Notes: generated from the sequence alone by a model not told the origin. 64,000 nt of DNA from Clostridia bacterium (GCA_017521425.1 JAFXCQ010000007.1:1-64000), one strand, 5' to 3'; counted from the first letter of the stretch, positions 42,658 through 51,776 are shown. Program-made: numbers and translations.

Positions 42658-43734
42658 GTGAGTGTGTTCAATTTGCAAAAAAAATTTTCTGAAATTTTAA
42701 AATCAAAAAGCGATTGTGTTATTATTTCTTCACCCGAAAATCGCAGATATTTTACAGGCTTTAATTCATCTGACGGATTTTTAGTAATAACAACTAATGA
42801 AGCGGTATTTTTTACAGATAGCCGATATATAGAAGCGGCACAAAATCAGATTACAGTGTGTAAATCTGTTCTTTTAAAGCGTGTTTCTGAAACAATAGTC
42901 CCTTATTTAAAAGAAAAGAACATAGAGAATATATATTTAGAAACAGAACGACTTACTGTTGCAGAACTTAATTCTCTTAAAAAAGCATTTGATTTTTGCA
43001 AAGTAGAAGCAAAAGAAGAAGTAGATGAAATTATAAATAAACTCCGCTCAATAAAAACAGAAAAAGAAATTGAATATATTAAAAAAGCACAACAAATTGC
43101 AGAAGCTGCATTCGAATATATATTGAAATTTATAAAAGTCGGTGTAACTGAAAAAGAGATTGCACTTGAACTTGATTTTTATATGTTAAGTCACGGTGCA
43201 GAAGCAGTTTCATTTGAAACTATTGCAGTAAGCGGTAAAAATTCTTCTATGCCACACGGTGTACCAACCGACAAAAAAATTGAAAATGGTGACTTTATAA
43301 CAATGGATTTTGGTGCAGTTTATAATGGGTATCATAGTGATATGACAAGAACTGTGATTGTAGGTAAGCCTACCGAAAAACAAAAAGAAGTTTATGAAAC
43401 TGTTTTAAAGGCACAAACTGAAGCACTCGCAGTATTAAAGGCAGGAGTTTCTGGTGTTGATGCTGACAAAGCCGCAAGAGATATTATAGATGCAAAGGGT
43501 TATAAAGAAAATTTCGGTCATGGTACAGGTCATGGAGTCGGTATAGAAATTCATGAGTCCCCAAATCTTTCACCATATAGTAAAGCAATATTAGAAACAG
43601 GAAATATTGTAACTGTTGAGCCAGGTATTTATATCCCTGATGAATTCGGTGTAAGAATTGAAGATATGGCACTCATTACCGAAGACGGATATATAAACTT
43701 AACAAGCTGTGAAAAAGAGTTGATAATTTTATAA
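42658..43734 (+). CDS. M24 Xaa-Pro aminopeptidase
   Basis: A 358-residue peptidase with a creatinase-like N-domain (about 1-130, VFFTDSRYIEAA) and a pita-bread catalytic domain. Metal ligands appear in ITMDFGAVYNGYHSDMTRT (two Asp), GHGTGHGVGIEIHE (His), TVEPGIY (Glu) and RIEDMALIT (Glu). It removes N-terminal residues before proline in cytosolic peptides. GTG 42658 is the listed start; TTG 42673 with GAGTGAG upstream is an alternative. It shares its last base with the next gene start. Confidence 0.9.
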   Translation: MSVFNLQKKFSEILKSKSDCVIISSPENRRYFTGFNSSDGFLVITTNEAVFFTDSRYIEAAQNQITVCKSVLLKRVSETIVPYLKEKNIENIYLETERLTVAELNSLKKAFDFCKVEAKEEVDEIINKLRSIKTEKEIEYIKKAQQIAEAAFEYILKFIKVGVTEKEIALELDFYMLSHGAEAVSFETIAVSGKNSSMPHGVPTDKKIENGDFITMDFGAVYNGYHSDMTRTVIVGKPTEKQKEVYETVLKAQTEALAVLKAGVSGVDADKAARDIIDAKGYKENFGHGTGHGVGIEIHESPNLSPYSKAILETGNIVTVEPGIYIPDEFGVRIEDMALITEDGYINLTSCEKELIIL

Positions 43735-44303
43735 TGTACGAAAATTTTACTGAATTAAGAAAAGATTGCTTTGCTTGTCAGAAATGTACTTTAGGAAGCA
43801 CAAGAACAAATCTTGTGTTTGGTGTAGGTAACGAAACAGCAGATATATTATTTGTAGGCGAAGGCCCTGGTGAAAATGAAGATTTACAAGGTGAGCCTTT
43901 TGTAGGTAAAGCGGGTAAGCTTTTAGATAAATATTTAGAAGTCATTGGTTTAGACAGAAATAAAAATGTCTATATTGCAAATATAGTAAAATGCAGACCA
44001 CCACAAAACCGCGACCCGTTAGAAGAAGAGCAAGAAGCGTGTATAAACTGGTTAAGAGAGCAAACGAAACTCATAAAACCAAAAATTATAGTCTGCCTTG
44101 GCAGAATTGCGGCACAAAGACTTATTTCGCCCGATTTCAAAGTAACAAAAGAACACGGGCAATTTATTAAAAAAGGCAATATTTTATTTATGGGTACATT
44201 TCACCCTGCCGCTCTTTTAAGAAACGAGGCACAAAAGGCAGATGCGCTTTCTGATTTTCAAAATTTAAGAGAAAGAATAAAAGAATTAGAAATAAAACTT
44301 TAA
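43734..44303 (+). CDS. Family 4 uracil-DNA glycosylase (4Fe-4S)
   Basis: A 189-residue family 4 UDG. It has C12-x2-C15-x2-C18 near the start, GEGPGENEDLQGEPFVGKAG (water-activating motif) and NIVKCRPPQNRD with a further cysteine (about 85). Another cysteine lies at EACINWL (about 101). Late FHPAALLRN carries the motif-B His. It removes uracil from deaminated DNA in base excision repair. The Fe-S ligands are complete. It overlaps the M24 gene by one base (taATG). Confidence 0.92.
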   Translation: MYENFTELRKDCFACQKCTLGSTRTNLVFGVGNETADILFVGEGPGENEDLQGEPFVGKAGKLLDKYLEVIGLDRNKNVYIANIVKCRPPQNRDPLEEEQEACINWLREQTKLIKPKIIVCLGRIAAQRLISPDFKVTKEHGQFIKKGNILFMGTFHPAALLRNEAQKADALSDFQNLRERIKELEIKL

Positions 44304-44359
44304 AAACAACTTAATATATGGTAAAATCAATATAATAAATCTTCAAAAGGAGAGTTACT

Positions 44360-45940
44360 ATGTCAGCAAAAGAACTTATTTTAAACGGTCAAGCAGTTTT
44401 AGGTATTGAGTTTGGTTCAACAAGAATCAAAGCGGTACTTATTGATGAAAATAACGCACCTATAGCATCTGGTGCTTACGATTGGGAAAATAGCTTTGTA
44501 GATAACATCTGGACTTATTCACTCGATGAAATTTATGCAGGAATGAAAGGTGCTTACGCATCTCTTAAAAAGAATGTTAAAGACGAGTATGGTGTAATAC
44601 TCAAAAAATTAAAGGCTATTGGTATAAGCGGTATGATGCACGGTTATATGCCTTTTAATGATAACGGTGATTTACTTGTTCCTTTCAGAACATGGAGAAA
44701 TACCATCACAGGTGAAGCAGCAACAAAACTTTCAGATTTATTCGGATTCAATATTCCACAGCGTTGGAGTATCGCTCATTTATACAGAGCAATTTTAATT
44801 GATGAACCACACGTTAAAGATATTACATTTTTTACAACACTTGCAGGTTTCATTCATTGGAAATTGACAGGTGAAAAGGTGTTAGGTGTAGGCGAAGCGT
44901 CAGGTATGTTCCCTATTGATGATGACACAAGAAATTTCAATGCAGATTACATTGAAAATTTCAACGCATTAGATGAAGTTAAAAAATTCAATTGGAAATT
45001 ACAGGATATTCTTCCAATAGTTCTTTCTGCAGGTGAGAGTGCAGGCGCTTTAACTAAAGAAGGCGCACTTTTACTTGATGAAGAAGGCGACTTAGAAGCA
45101 GGAATTCCAATGTGCCCACCGGAAGGTGACGCAGGTACAGGTATGGTAGCAACAAACTCTGTAGGTGTCAGAACAGGTAATGTTTCTGCCGGTACTTCTG
45201 TTTTTGCTATGATTGTTCTTGAAAAAATGCTTTCAAAAAGATATGAAGAAATTGACCTTGTAACTACCCCTGCAGGTGACGCGGTTGCAATGGTACATTG
45301 TAACAACTGTACTTCAGATATTAACGCGTGGGCAAATCTCTTTAAAGATTTTGCAGATACAATGGGCGTGTCACTTAATATGGGTGATATTTTTACTGCA
45401 CTCTTTAAAAAGAGCCTTGAAGCAGATGATGATTTAGGCAATATTCTTTCTTACAACTATTTCTCAGGTGAACATATTACAGGTTTTGAAAGTGGCAGAC
45501 CGCTTCTTATGAGAGAGCCAGACAGTAACTTTAACTTAGCAAACTTTATGAGAGTTCAGCTCTTTACTTGCTTTGGTGCTTTAAGAACAGGTCTTGACAT
45601 TTTAAAGAAAGAAAATGTTGCTATAGATAAAATTTTAGGTCACGGTGGCTTCTTTAAAACACCACTCGTAGGTCAGAATGTACTTTCTGCAGTTATGGAT
45701 ACACCGGTTTCTGTTATGGAAACTGCGGGTGAAGGTGGTGCATGGGGTATTGCTGTACTCGCTTCATATATGATGAATAAAGGTGAAAAATCACTTGCAG
45801 AATTCTTAGAAGACGATGTTTTCGCTTCACAGAAAATGGTAACTTCTACTGCAGATGAAAAATTAAAAGAAAGCTTCAATAACTTTATGGTTCGTTACAC
45901 AAAAGGACTTAAGGTTGAAAGAGCCGCGGTGGAGATTTAA
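44360..45940 (+). CDS. FGGY-family carbohydrate kinase
   Basis: A 526-residue two-domain sugar kinase. The ATP/phosphate loop is [15 protein letters not shown] (about 16-30), the substrate pocket motif [10 protein letters not shown] and WRNTIT follow, and the second ATP motif is GHGGFFKTP (about 424). A mid-protein [10 protein letters not shown] is also visible. FGGY kinases phosphorylate ketoses or polyols such as xylulose, fuculose or rhamnulose; this one does not fit a single named enzyme. With an aldolase, transketolase and aminotransferases 2-10 kb upstream, it might supply a phosphorylated precursor. The RBS is AAAGGAGAG. Confidence 0.85.
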   Translation: MSAKELILNGQAVLGIEFGSTRIKAVLIDENNAPIASGAYDWENSFVDNIWTYSLDEIYAGMKGAYASLKKNVKDEYGVILKKLKAIGISGMMHGYMPFNDNGDLLVPFRTWRNTITGEAATKLSDLFGFNIPQRWSIAHLYRAILIDEPHVKDITFFTTLAGFIHWKLTGEKVLGVGEASGMFPIDDDTRNFNADYIENFNALDEVKKFNWKLQDILPIVLSAGESAGALTKEGALLLDEEGDLEAGIPMCPPEGDAGTGMVATNSVGVRTGNVSAGTSVFAMIVLEKMLSKRYEEIDLVTTPAGDAVAMVHCNNCTSDINAWANLFKDFADTMGVSLNMGDIFTALFKKSLEADDDLGNILSYNYFSGEHITGFESGRPLLMREPDSNFNLANFMRVQLFTCFGALRTGLDILKKENVAIDKILGHGGFFKTPLVGQNVLSAVMDTPVSVMETAGEGGAWGIAVLASYMMNKGEKSLAEFLEDDVFASQKMVTSTADEKLKESFNNFMVRYTKGLKVERAAVEI

Positions 45941-45962
45941 TGCGGAATTTCATTAAAAAATT

Positions 45963-46000
45963 AAACCCTTGTCAGAAAAAGATTCTGGCAAGGGTTTTAA
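45963..46000 (+). terminator. Terminator of the FGGY kinase gene
   Basis: AAACCCTTGTCAGAA pairs with TTCTGGCAAGGGTTT (one G-T pair) and is followed by T. Confidence 0.9.
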
Positions 46001-46036
46001 TATGTATATATGACAAATGCATTTAATTTTATTATT

Positions 46037-46190
46037 GTAGGGGAAGAGCTTTGCTCTCCTGCAACAATGAATTAAATATAGCGATACACTAAAAATGAAA
46101 CTAAAAACCATACTTTAATCACACCCGATTGGTTCATTATAAAATTAAACTACTGCTCACTACTACGGGCGACCAAAGGTCTGCCCCTAC
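46037..46190. repeat. Compound inverted-repeat intergenic element
   Basis: Outer arms GTAGGGG (46037-46043) and CCCCTAC (46184-46190) flank about 140 bases with no gene. Inside, GGAAGAGCtttGCTCTCC and CGGGCGACCaaaGGTCTGCCC form two more hairpins. Such GC-flanked repeats are common intergenic filler in uncultured Clostridia; no function is established. Confidence 0.6.
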
Positions 46191-46205
46191 GATTATGGAA
46201 TATAA

Positions 46206-46253
46206 TTTATCCTATCATTTTTAGTTGACACTAACTTTAAATGATAGGATAAA
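46206..46253. repeat. Dispersed palindromic element, copy 3
   Basis: TTTATCCTATCATTT (46206-46220) pairs with AAATGATAGGATAAA (46239-46253), loop ttagttgacactaacttt. A solitary right arm (AAAATGATAAGATAAA) follows at 46268-46289. It sits at the 3' ends of two convergent operons. Confidence 0.85.
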
Positions 46254-46345
46254 CTGTTTTTTATGAAAATTTAAAATGATAAGATAAATTTATTTATTAC
46301 CTTTTCTAACATCTAACAACAAAAATCTAACAACTGATCACTGAC

Positions 46346-47185
46346 TCACTGACCACTAATTTCTGTATCCTTTATCTTTTCCTGCTCTATGTTAAACTCA
46401 ATCGTTTTCTGATTAGCCTCCCGAACTCTTTCGACTAAACCATCTTCATAAATATCGCTGTAATAAAAGTTTTTTATTTGAATTTGCTCGTCGCTCATCA
46501 TTGCCTCGCCCTCTTTTTTAGGTGGCTCGAGTACAAAGTCAACCGCTTTGAAGGTAACACCGGAATTATCAAATTTATTTTTTACTTCTAAAAGAAGCTC
46601 GCTAAGTCTTTCTACAGTTACTTCTTCATCGTAAGCATAAAGAATAAGCTTACCGTGCTCAGAAGCAACTTCTTTTATATCATAAATTTTGTCTATAACA
46701 AGATCTTCTTTTTGTAAAGCATATTCAGGATGTTCTTCATCTATTGGGTAATCACTTAAAACGCAAGGGATTTCACCATAAGCAATAAAATATTTTTCGC
46801 TGAAATCTTTCGATTCGGTAATTGCTTTTACTGCGTTTCTGTAGTCATCTTCAAGTCTCATTGCTGTATTCCAACCACTTGTAACATCGTCATAACAATC
46901 AAGTGTGAGTTTACCTGTAAAATCTAATGACAACGAAAAATGACTGTCTATGCTTGTCGGGGAAGTAACTCTTGCGTAATATCCGCCGGTTTTAAAATCG
47001 TAATTTACTTCTTCAATTATAAAATCTTTGTCAGTGTAAGTTTTTTCTATATATTCGTTTGCGGTTTTTGTTGCTAAATATTTTGAAACAGGATTACCGA
47101 CTAATGAATTTGCAAAAACACCAATACCAAGTATTAAAATTATTGCTAAAACTAATGCTAAAACTTTTAAAATCTTCTTTTTCAT
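46346..47185 (-). CDS. YfjL-like membrane-anchored protein
   Basis: A 279-residue protein with one N-terminal membrane helix (about 7-26, VLALVLAIILILGIGVF). GNPVSKYLATKTANEYIEKT and VNYDFKTGGYYARVTSPTSI, then SLSLDFTGKL and DCYDDVTSGWNTAMRLEDDY, match the N-domain of the YfjL-like family. In Bacilli, YfjL-like genes are often adjacent to ECF sigma operons. The function is unknown, perhaps envelope stress related. It is the last gene of the sigma/anti-sigma operon, 2 bases after the anti-sigma stop. Confidence 0.8.
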   Translation of the reverse strand: MKKKILKVLALVLAIILILGIGVFANSLVGNPVSKYLATKTANEYIEKTYTDKDFIIEEVNYDFKTGGYYARVTSPTSIDSHFSLSLDFTGKLTLDCYDDVTSGWNTAMRLEDDYRNAVKAITESKDFSEKYFIAYGEIPCVLSDYPIDEEHPEYALQKEDLVIDKIYDIKEVASEHGKLILYAYDEEVTVERLSELLLEVKNKFDNSGVTFKAVDFVLEPPKKEGEAMMSDEQIQIKNFYYSDIYEDGLVERVREANQKTIEFNIEQEKIKDTEISGQ

Positions 47186-47187
47186 AT

Positions 47188-47739
47188 TTATTTCTCCTTT
47201 CTGAAAGCGAAATGAATTAAAAACGAAATTATTATTCCCACGAATACAAATACCGTAAATATTGCAGTCCAGAAGAAAATATCTATAAATTCAACGTCTG
47301 CAAGATTGAAAAGACAAGCCAAAATATTTATAGCTAAAAGTAAAATCGGTAGTTTGTAAAATGCCTTGAATCTGAAAATTATATAACCGAAAACACCAAC
47401 AATCGGCATTATTAAACTGTTGTAAAAAACATTAGCACTATCCATTGAAAGAAAACCGAAAAATATGAAGAATACAATTAACAGATAAGAAATACTGTGA
47501 ACTTGGATATTCATTTTTTTCATTATTTTTTTGAATGGCTTAATGTCTTCAACCTCTGATTTTGTTTCTTCTTTAAAAACTTCCTTTAAATCATCACCAT
47601 TCTGAAAAGCTTCAAAATCATTTTTACAACTTTCACATTCTGATAAATGATTTTTGATAAATTCTGTGGTTTCTTCGCATACCATATCTTCTGCATATAA
47701 TGGCAAAAGGTCTGAAATTATTTTACATTCGTTTTTCAT
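47188..47739 (-). CDS. Anti-sigma factor with zinc-finger (zf-HC2 type)
   Basis: A 183-residue protein. The cytoplasmic N-terminal zinc motif HLSECESC (H-x3-C-x2-C) is typical of zf-HC2 anti-sigma factors. Four hydrophobic segments (about 83-100, 105-120, 126-144 and 152-178) form a membrane domain. ATG 47739 is preferred: it overlaps the sigma-factor stop by 4 bases (ATGA), and the longer frame to 47799 reads through the sigma gene. It would hold the ECF sigma factor inactive until an envelope signal arrives. Confidence 0.85.
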   Translation of the reverse strand: MKNECKIISDLLPLYAEDMVCEETTEFIKNHLSECESCKNDFEAFQNGDDLKEVFKEETKSEVEDIKPFKKIMKKMNIQVHSISYLLIVFFIFFGFLSMDSANVFYNSLIMPIVGVFGYIIFRFKAFYKLPILLLAINILACLFNLADVEFIDIFFWTAIFTVFVFVGIIISFLIHFAFRKEK

Positions 47740-48233
47740 CTCTCTTTTTCCTCCAGTCTTTTTTTGATTTGGTTTCTGGCACGGTGATAAGTGACGCATG
47801 CCCAGTTTTCATTTTTATTGAAGATACTTGCAATTTCTTTGAAACTTAATTCTGCGTAAACACGCCACATAAAAACTTCTCTGTAGGGTTCTTCAAGCTC
47901 TTCAAGAATTTTTTGAATTGCCAAAGCCTGCATTTTATTAGCAACTTCATCTGCAACATTATTTTTATTATCAGGCAGATTTACAAGTTCTGCTTCTTCT
48001 ACATTCTGAATTTTAGAGTTTTTCTTTATATAAGTGTAGTAGCTGTTTTTTGCTATCTGACACAACCACACTCTTATTTCACATTCGCCACGAAAACTGT
48101 CAATTGATTTTAGTGCTTTAAAAAATGTTTCACTCGTTATGTCTTCCGCTATATGCTCATCACCCGAAAGTCGTTTTATATAAAGATAAACATCATTAAA
48201 ATATTCTTTATAAACTTTCTCGAAATCGGTCAC
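47736..48233 (-). CDS. ECF-type RNA polymerase sigma factor
   Basis: A 165-residue ECF sigma factor with region 2 (YKEYFNDVYLYIKRLSGDEH then IAEDITSETFFKAL) and region 4 (LEEPYREVFMWRVYAELSFK then FNKNENWACVTYHRARNQIK). Region 3 is absent, as in ECF factors. It directs RNA polymerase to a small regulon, probably including its own operon. ATG 48233 has the RBS GGGGTGATAA. A candidate autoregulatory promoter is at 48257-48282. It is co-translated with the anti-sigma gene. Confidence 0.92.
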   Translation of the reverse strand: MTDFEKVYKEYFNDVYLYIKRLSGDEHIAEDITSETFFKALKSIDSFRGECEIRVWLCQIAKNSYYTYIKKNSKIQNVEEAELVNLPDNKNNVADEVANKMQALAIQKILEELEEPYREVFMWRVYAELSFKEIASIFNKNENWACVTYHRARNQIKKRLEEKER

Positions 48234-48256
48234 TTTATCACCCCTTTCACCTATAT

Positions 48257-48282
48257 GACTGTCGAAATTTAAAAATCTTACA
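48257..48282 (-). promoter_or_regulatory. Candidate ECF-type autoregulatory promoter
   Basis: On the minus strand, TGTAAG (48282-48277), a 16-base spacer, then AGTC (48260-48257). This resembles the TGTAAC-N16-CGTC promoters used by clostridial ECF30-like factors. It lies 24 bases upstream of the sigma start. Confidence 0.5.
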
Positions 48283-48330
48283 AACTTTTTAAAAAAATTT
48301 TTGTTTTTTATTATAGCATATTCTTGAGGA

Positions 48331-48470
48331 ATTAGGAATAAGGAACTAGGAATTAGAGTTCAAAAAGAAAATGCATCCTATCATTTAAAGTTTTTTGTAA
48401 ACTAAATATGATAGAATGCATATATTTTTAATTCTATTCTAATTCTTTATTCCTAGTTCCTAGTTTCTTA
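48331..48470. repeat. Dispersed palindromic element, copy 4 (nested)
   Basis: ATGCATCCTATCATTT (48371-48386) and AATATGATAGAATGCAT (48405-48421) form the core. Outer gaggaattaggaataaggaa (from 48330) mirrors ttattcctagttcctag (48448-48464). It occupies the whole gap between pnp and the sigma operon, about 5 bases from the pnp stop, and may act as pnp terminator. Confidence 0.85.
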
Positions 48471-50645
48471 TTAGTCTCTTCTTGGTCTTCTGTCTCTGTT
48501 GAAGTTTCTTCTTGGTCTGTCTTCTTCAACATCGTTTTCAGGAACAAGACCTTCTACTTCAATAAGCGCGTCACGACGAGAAAGGTTAATTCTGCCCTGA
48601 TCGTCAATTTCTGAAACCTTAACGATAACTTCGTCACCAACATTTACGCAATCTTCAACTTTTTCAACTCTCTTAACGTCGAGTTTTGAAATGTGTACAA
48701 GACCTTCTTTACCAGGAGCAATTTCAACGAATGCACCGAATGACATAAGGCGAGTAACAACACCTTTATAAATTGCGCCAACTTCCGGGTCATTTGCGAT
48801 TGTGTTGATAATGTCGAGTGCGCGATGTGCATCGTCAATATCAATAGCTGTAACATAAACTGTACCGTCTTCTTCAACATCAACTTTACAGTTACATTCA
48901 GCACAAATTTTCTGAATAACTTTACCTTGTTTACCGATAACATCACCGATTTTTTCAACATCAATTTTTGTTGAAAGGAGTTTTGGTGCATATTTAGAAA
49001 GCTCTTTTCTTGGTTCAGCAATACAAGGAAGCATAATTTCATCAAGGATATAGCAACGAGCTTTGTATGTCTTTTCAAATGCTTCTTTAATGATTTCTGG
49101 TGTAAGACCGTGAACCTTTAAGTCCATCTGAATTGCTGTAATACCTTTTTTAGTACCTGCAACCTTAAAGTCCATATCGCCGAAGAAATCTTCAAGACCC
49201 TGAATATCAACCATTGTCATGAAACGGTCGCCTTCAGAAACAAGACCGCAAGAAATACCAGCAACTGGTGCTTTAATCGGAACACCAGCAGCCATAAGTG
49301 CAAGAGTAGAACCACAAACTGAACCTTGTGATGTTGAACCATTTGAAGAAAGAACTTCTGAAACAACACGGATTGTGTATGGAAATTCTTCAATTGATGG
49401 AATAACAGGAACAAGTGAACGCTCTGCTAAAGCACCGTGACCAATTTCACGTCTGCCAGGGCCACGAGATGGCTTTGTTTCACCAACTGAGTAAGATGGG
49501 AAGTTGTAGTGGTGGATATATCTCTTTTCAACTTCTTCGTCAATACCGTCAAGAATCTGTGCATCACGAGCAGTACCGAGAGTTGCAATTGAAAGAACCT
49601 GAGTCTGACCACGAGTGAACATACCTGAACCGTGAACACGGCTTAAAAGGTCGATTTGTGCGTTAAGTGGACGAATTTCATCAATACCTCTACCGTCAAC
49701 ACGTTTGCCTTCATCAAGAAGCCAACGACGAACAATGAATTTCTGAAGCTTGTAAAGACAGTCATCAATTTTTGCAGCTTCTTCAGGGAATTTTTCATCA
49801 AATTCAGCATGAACTCTGTCATAAATTGGTTGAAGTCTTTCGTCACGGATTCTCTTGTCATCTGTGTCAAGAGCAACTTTAACATCGTCAATAGCGAATG
49901 CTTTGATTGCTTCGTAAAGTTCTTCTGATGGATCATTTGATTCAAAAGCAATTTTTTCTCTACCGATTTCTTTTGCAATACCCTTAATAAATTCAACAAC
50001 TTTTTTGTTTTCTTCGTGAGCAAACATAATACCATCAAACATAACTTCGTTTGAAATTTCGTTTGCACCTGCTTCAATCATAGCAACGAGAGAGTCAGTA
50101 GAAGCAACTGTAACAGTCATTTCTGTCTTTGCTCTTTCTTCAAGATTTGGGTTGATAACATATTTACCATCAACAAGACCGAGAGAAACGCTTGAAACAG
50201 GACCATCCCAAGGAATATCTGAAATGGCAATAGCAGTAGAAACACCCCAGAGAGCTGCAATTTCAGGTGAGCAGTCAGGGTCAACAGACATAACTGTTGC
50301 AACAACAGAAACGTCGTTTCTCATATCTTTTGGGAAGAGTGGGCGAATAGGTCTGTCAATAACACGAGAAGTAAGAACTGCTTTGTCAGATGCCTTACCT
50401 TCACGTCTGCCGAAAGAACCTGGGATTCTACCTACTGAATAAAGTTTTTCTTCAAAGTCAACTGAAAGTGGGAAGAAGTCAACGCCTTCTCTTGGCTTTG
50501 GAGCCATTGTAGCTGTACAAAGTACTTCTGTTTCGCCGTAACGAACAAGACAAGCACCATTTGCAAGACCAGCCATTTTGCCAGTTTCGATTACAAGCTT
50601 TCTACCAGCAACTTCTGTTTCGAATGTTCTGAATTCATTAAACAT
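48471..50645 (-). CDS. pnp: Polyribonucleotide nucleotidyltransferase (PNPase)
   Basis: A 724-residue enzyme of standard length. Two RNase PH domains frame an alpha-helical domain. Catalytic segments include RIPGSFGRREGKAS and IDRPIRPLF in the first half and FPSYSVGETKPSRGPGRREI plus SNGSTSQGSVCG in the second. The C-terminus has KH (KIGDVIGKQGKVIQKI, about 577) and S1 (YKGVVTRLMSFGAFVEIAPG, about 640) domains and an Arg-rich tail. It degrades RNA 3' to 5' using phosphate. It follows rpsO as in most bacteria. Confidence 0.97.
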   Translation of the reverse strand: MFNEFRTFETEVAGRKLVIETGKMAGLANGACLVRYGETEVLCTATMAPKPREGVDFFPLSVDFEEKLYSVGRIPGSFGRREGKASDKAVLTSRVIDRPIRPLFPKDMRNDVSVVATVMSVDPDCSPEIAALWGVSTAIAISDIPWDGPVSSVSLGLVDGKYVINPNLEERAKTEMTVTVASTDSLVAMIEAGANEISNEVMFDGIMFAHEENKKVVEFIKGIAKEIGREKIAFESNDPSEELYEAIKAFAIDDVKVALDTDDKRIRDERLQPIYDRVHAEFDEKFPEEAAKIDDCLYKLQKFIVRRWLLDEGKRVDGRGIDEIRPLNAQIDLLSRVHGSGMFTRGQTQVLSIATLGTARDAQILDGIDEEVEKRYIHHYNFPSYSVGETKPSRGPGRREIGHGALAERSLVPVIPSIEEFPYTIRVVSEVLSSNGSTSQGSVCGSTLALMAAGVPIKAPVAGISCGLVSEGDRFMTMVDIQGLEDFFGDMDFKVAGTKKGITAIQMDLKVHGLTPEIIKEAFEKTYKARCYILDEIMLPCIAEPRKELSKYAPKLLSTKIDVEKIGDVIGKQGKVIQKICAECNCKVDVEEDGTVYVTAIDIDDAHRALDIINTIANDPEVGAIYKGVVTRLMSFGAFVEIAPGKEGLVHISKLDVKRVEKVEDCVNVGDEVIVKVSEIDDQGRINLSRRDALIEVEGLVPENDVEEDRPRRNFNRDRRPRRD

Positions 50646-50703
50646 AATTTTTTTACCTCTTTCTTTTTTTATCTTTTCCTACTTGTTTCTTGAGGTTTAG
50701 CAA

Positions 50704-50750
50704 CAAAGAAAAGTTAAAATATTTTTGGGTTTATTTGAACTTTTCTTTAT
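50704..50750 (-). promoter_or_regulatory. Stem-loop in the pnp leader
   Basis: AAAGAAAAGTT (50706-50716) pairs with AACTTTTCTTT (50733-50743). On the minus strand it lies about 60 bases upstream of the pnp start. In E. coli pnp is autoregulated through an RNase III-processed leader hairpin; the same idea is possible here but not shown. Confidence 0.5.
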
Positions 50751-50784
50751 CGCTAATACCTGAAAAAGTAGGTAATTAACCAAA

Positions 50785-50836
50785 TTTTTTGTAGTTTAAA
50801 AACTACGAACGGGACAAACGGAAAACCGTTTGCCCC
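50785..50836 (-). terminator. Terminator or attenuator after rpsO
   Basis: Minus-strand GGGGCAAACGG-ttttcc-GTTTGTCCC stem (50836-50811) is followed by a second hairpin, GTAGTTTTTAAACTAC, then aaaaaatttgg. It lies 12 bases after the rpsO stop, probably partial termination between rpsO and pnp. Confidence 0.75.
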
Positions 50837-50847
50837 GAATAGTGCAA

Positions 50848-51120
50848 TTATTTACGAAGACCAAGACGTGCAACGATTGAACGGTAACGTTCAATGTCGT
50901 TCTTCTGAAGGTAAGCAAGAAGGTTTCTTCTGTGACCTACCATTTTAAGAAGACCGCGACGTGAGTGGTGGTCTTTGTGGTTTGCCTTAAGATGTTCGTT
51001 TAAATCGTTGATTCTTTTTGTAAGAACAGCGATTTGTACTTCTGGAGAACCTGTATCTCCTTCGTGAGTAGCATACTCTTTAATAATTGCTTGTTTTTCT
51101 GCCTGTGTCATTTTTTTCAC
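50848..51120 (-). CDS. rpsO: 30S ribosomal protein S15
   Basis: A 90-residue S15 of normal size. [40 protein letters not shown] and [20 protein letters not shown] are the conserved helices that bind 16S rRNA at the three-way junction. It acts early in 30S assembly. The RBS is GAGGTG before ATG 51120. It precedes pnp with a hairpin between them, the usual bacterial order. Confidence 0.97.
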   Translation of the reverse strand: MKKMTQAEKQAIIKEYATHEGDTGSPEVQIAVLTKRINDLNEHLKANHKDHHSRRGLLKMVGHRRNLLAYLQKNDIERYRSIVARLGLRK

Positions 51121-51134
51121 CTCATTTTAATATT

Positions 51135-51240
51135 AGCCAATCGACTCAGTGTAAGGTAGGTGAAGCACTCGTAAGAGTTTACTCCCTGCACCGTGTCAAA
51201 AGGACTGTGTTATTCTATCACAAATGTTTTCATTTGTAAA
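51135..51240 (-). promoter_or_regulatory. rpsO promoter and structured leader
   Basis: Minus-strand promoter TTTACA (51240-51235), 17-base spacer, TAGAAT (51217-51212). The leader contains GGTG/CACC and ACTC-ttac-GAGT pairings and a closing GAC/GTC, a compact structure of about 60 bases. S15 autoregulates through leader RNAs that mimic its rRNA site in several phyla, so this is a candidate, not a proven element. Confidence 0.5.
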
Positions 51241-51272
51241 GAACAATTTCAATAAATTTAAAATGTTTTTAA

Positions 51273-51722
51273 TTAGTCTTCGTCATCGCAGCAATCGCAG
51301 TCGCAATCACAATCTTCAAAATCAATGTCGAGTTCTAATTTTTCGCCACATTCAGGGCATTCAATATATTCTTCATCGAACATACTCTCGTCAAGGTAAA
51401 TTGCTTCGCCGCAAGATGGGCACTCTACTTCGTAAAGCTCATCGCCACAGTCGCAATCGAAGTCATCATCACAACCGCAACCACAATCGCAGTCGCAATC
51501 ATCGTCATAAATGATATCTTCAAGCTCGTCAAGGTCTTCGTCGATGCAATCAACTAATTCCTCAACAGCTGCAAGGTCCTCGTCTATGTCGTTAACTGTA
51601 AGAGCCATATCTTCTAAAATGTCAAACATAGCTTCGAAAAGTTTTGTCTCTTTTGCATCTTTATCAAGATTTAAACCTTCTGCAAGACCTTTAAGGTAAG
51701 CAACTTTTTCTGTAAGTGTCAT
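51273..51722 (-). CDS. Acidic CD1247-type protein with zinc ribbon
   Basis: A 149-residue, extremely acidic protein. The N-terminal domain (about 1-65, TEKVAYLKGLAEGLNLDKDA and on) is the conserved CD1247 N-domain of Clostridia. A Cys-Asp-rich repeat (CDCDCGCGC, about 76-92) follows, then a zinc ribbon CPSCGEAIY and CPECGEKLE (two C-x2-C pairs), and a final DCDCDC tail. The Cys-rich runs may bind metal. Function is unknown. The RBS is AGGAGGT. It lies between rpsO and efp on the same strand. Confidence 0.85.
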   Translation of the reverse strand: MTLTEKVAYLKGLAEGLNLDKDAKETKLFEAMFDILEDMALTVNDIDEDLAAVEELVDCIDEDLDELEDIIYDDDCDCDCGCGCDDDFDCDCGDELYEVECPSCGEAIYLDESMFDEEYIECPECGEKLELDIDFEDCDCDCDCCDDED

Positions 51723-51776
51723 AGTAAAAACCTCCTTGAATATACAATAATATATTATTGTTTAAATAAGACTGAA

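Noticed and set aside
44947-45441. 164-codon minus-strand frame inside the FGGY kinase gene
   Set aside because: Antisense of an intact enzyme with full motif set; no RBS and a composition typical of antisense shadow frames.
50646-50847. Riboswitch or T-box upstream of pnp
   Set aside because: Only simple hairpins are visible; no T-box sequence, specifier or known aptamer pattern was recognised.
51224-51514. Plus-strand frame rich in Arg/His/Ser/Asn repeats opposite the acidic CD1247-type gene
   Set aside because: It is the antisense reading of the Asp/Cys-rich repeat of a real gene; low complexity explains the frame and no RBS is present.
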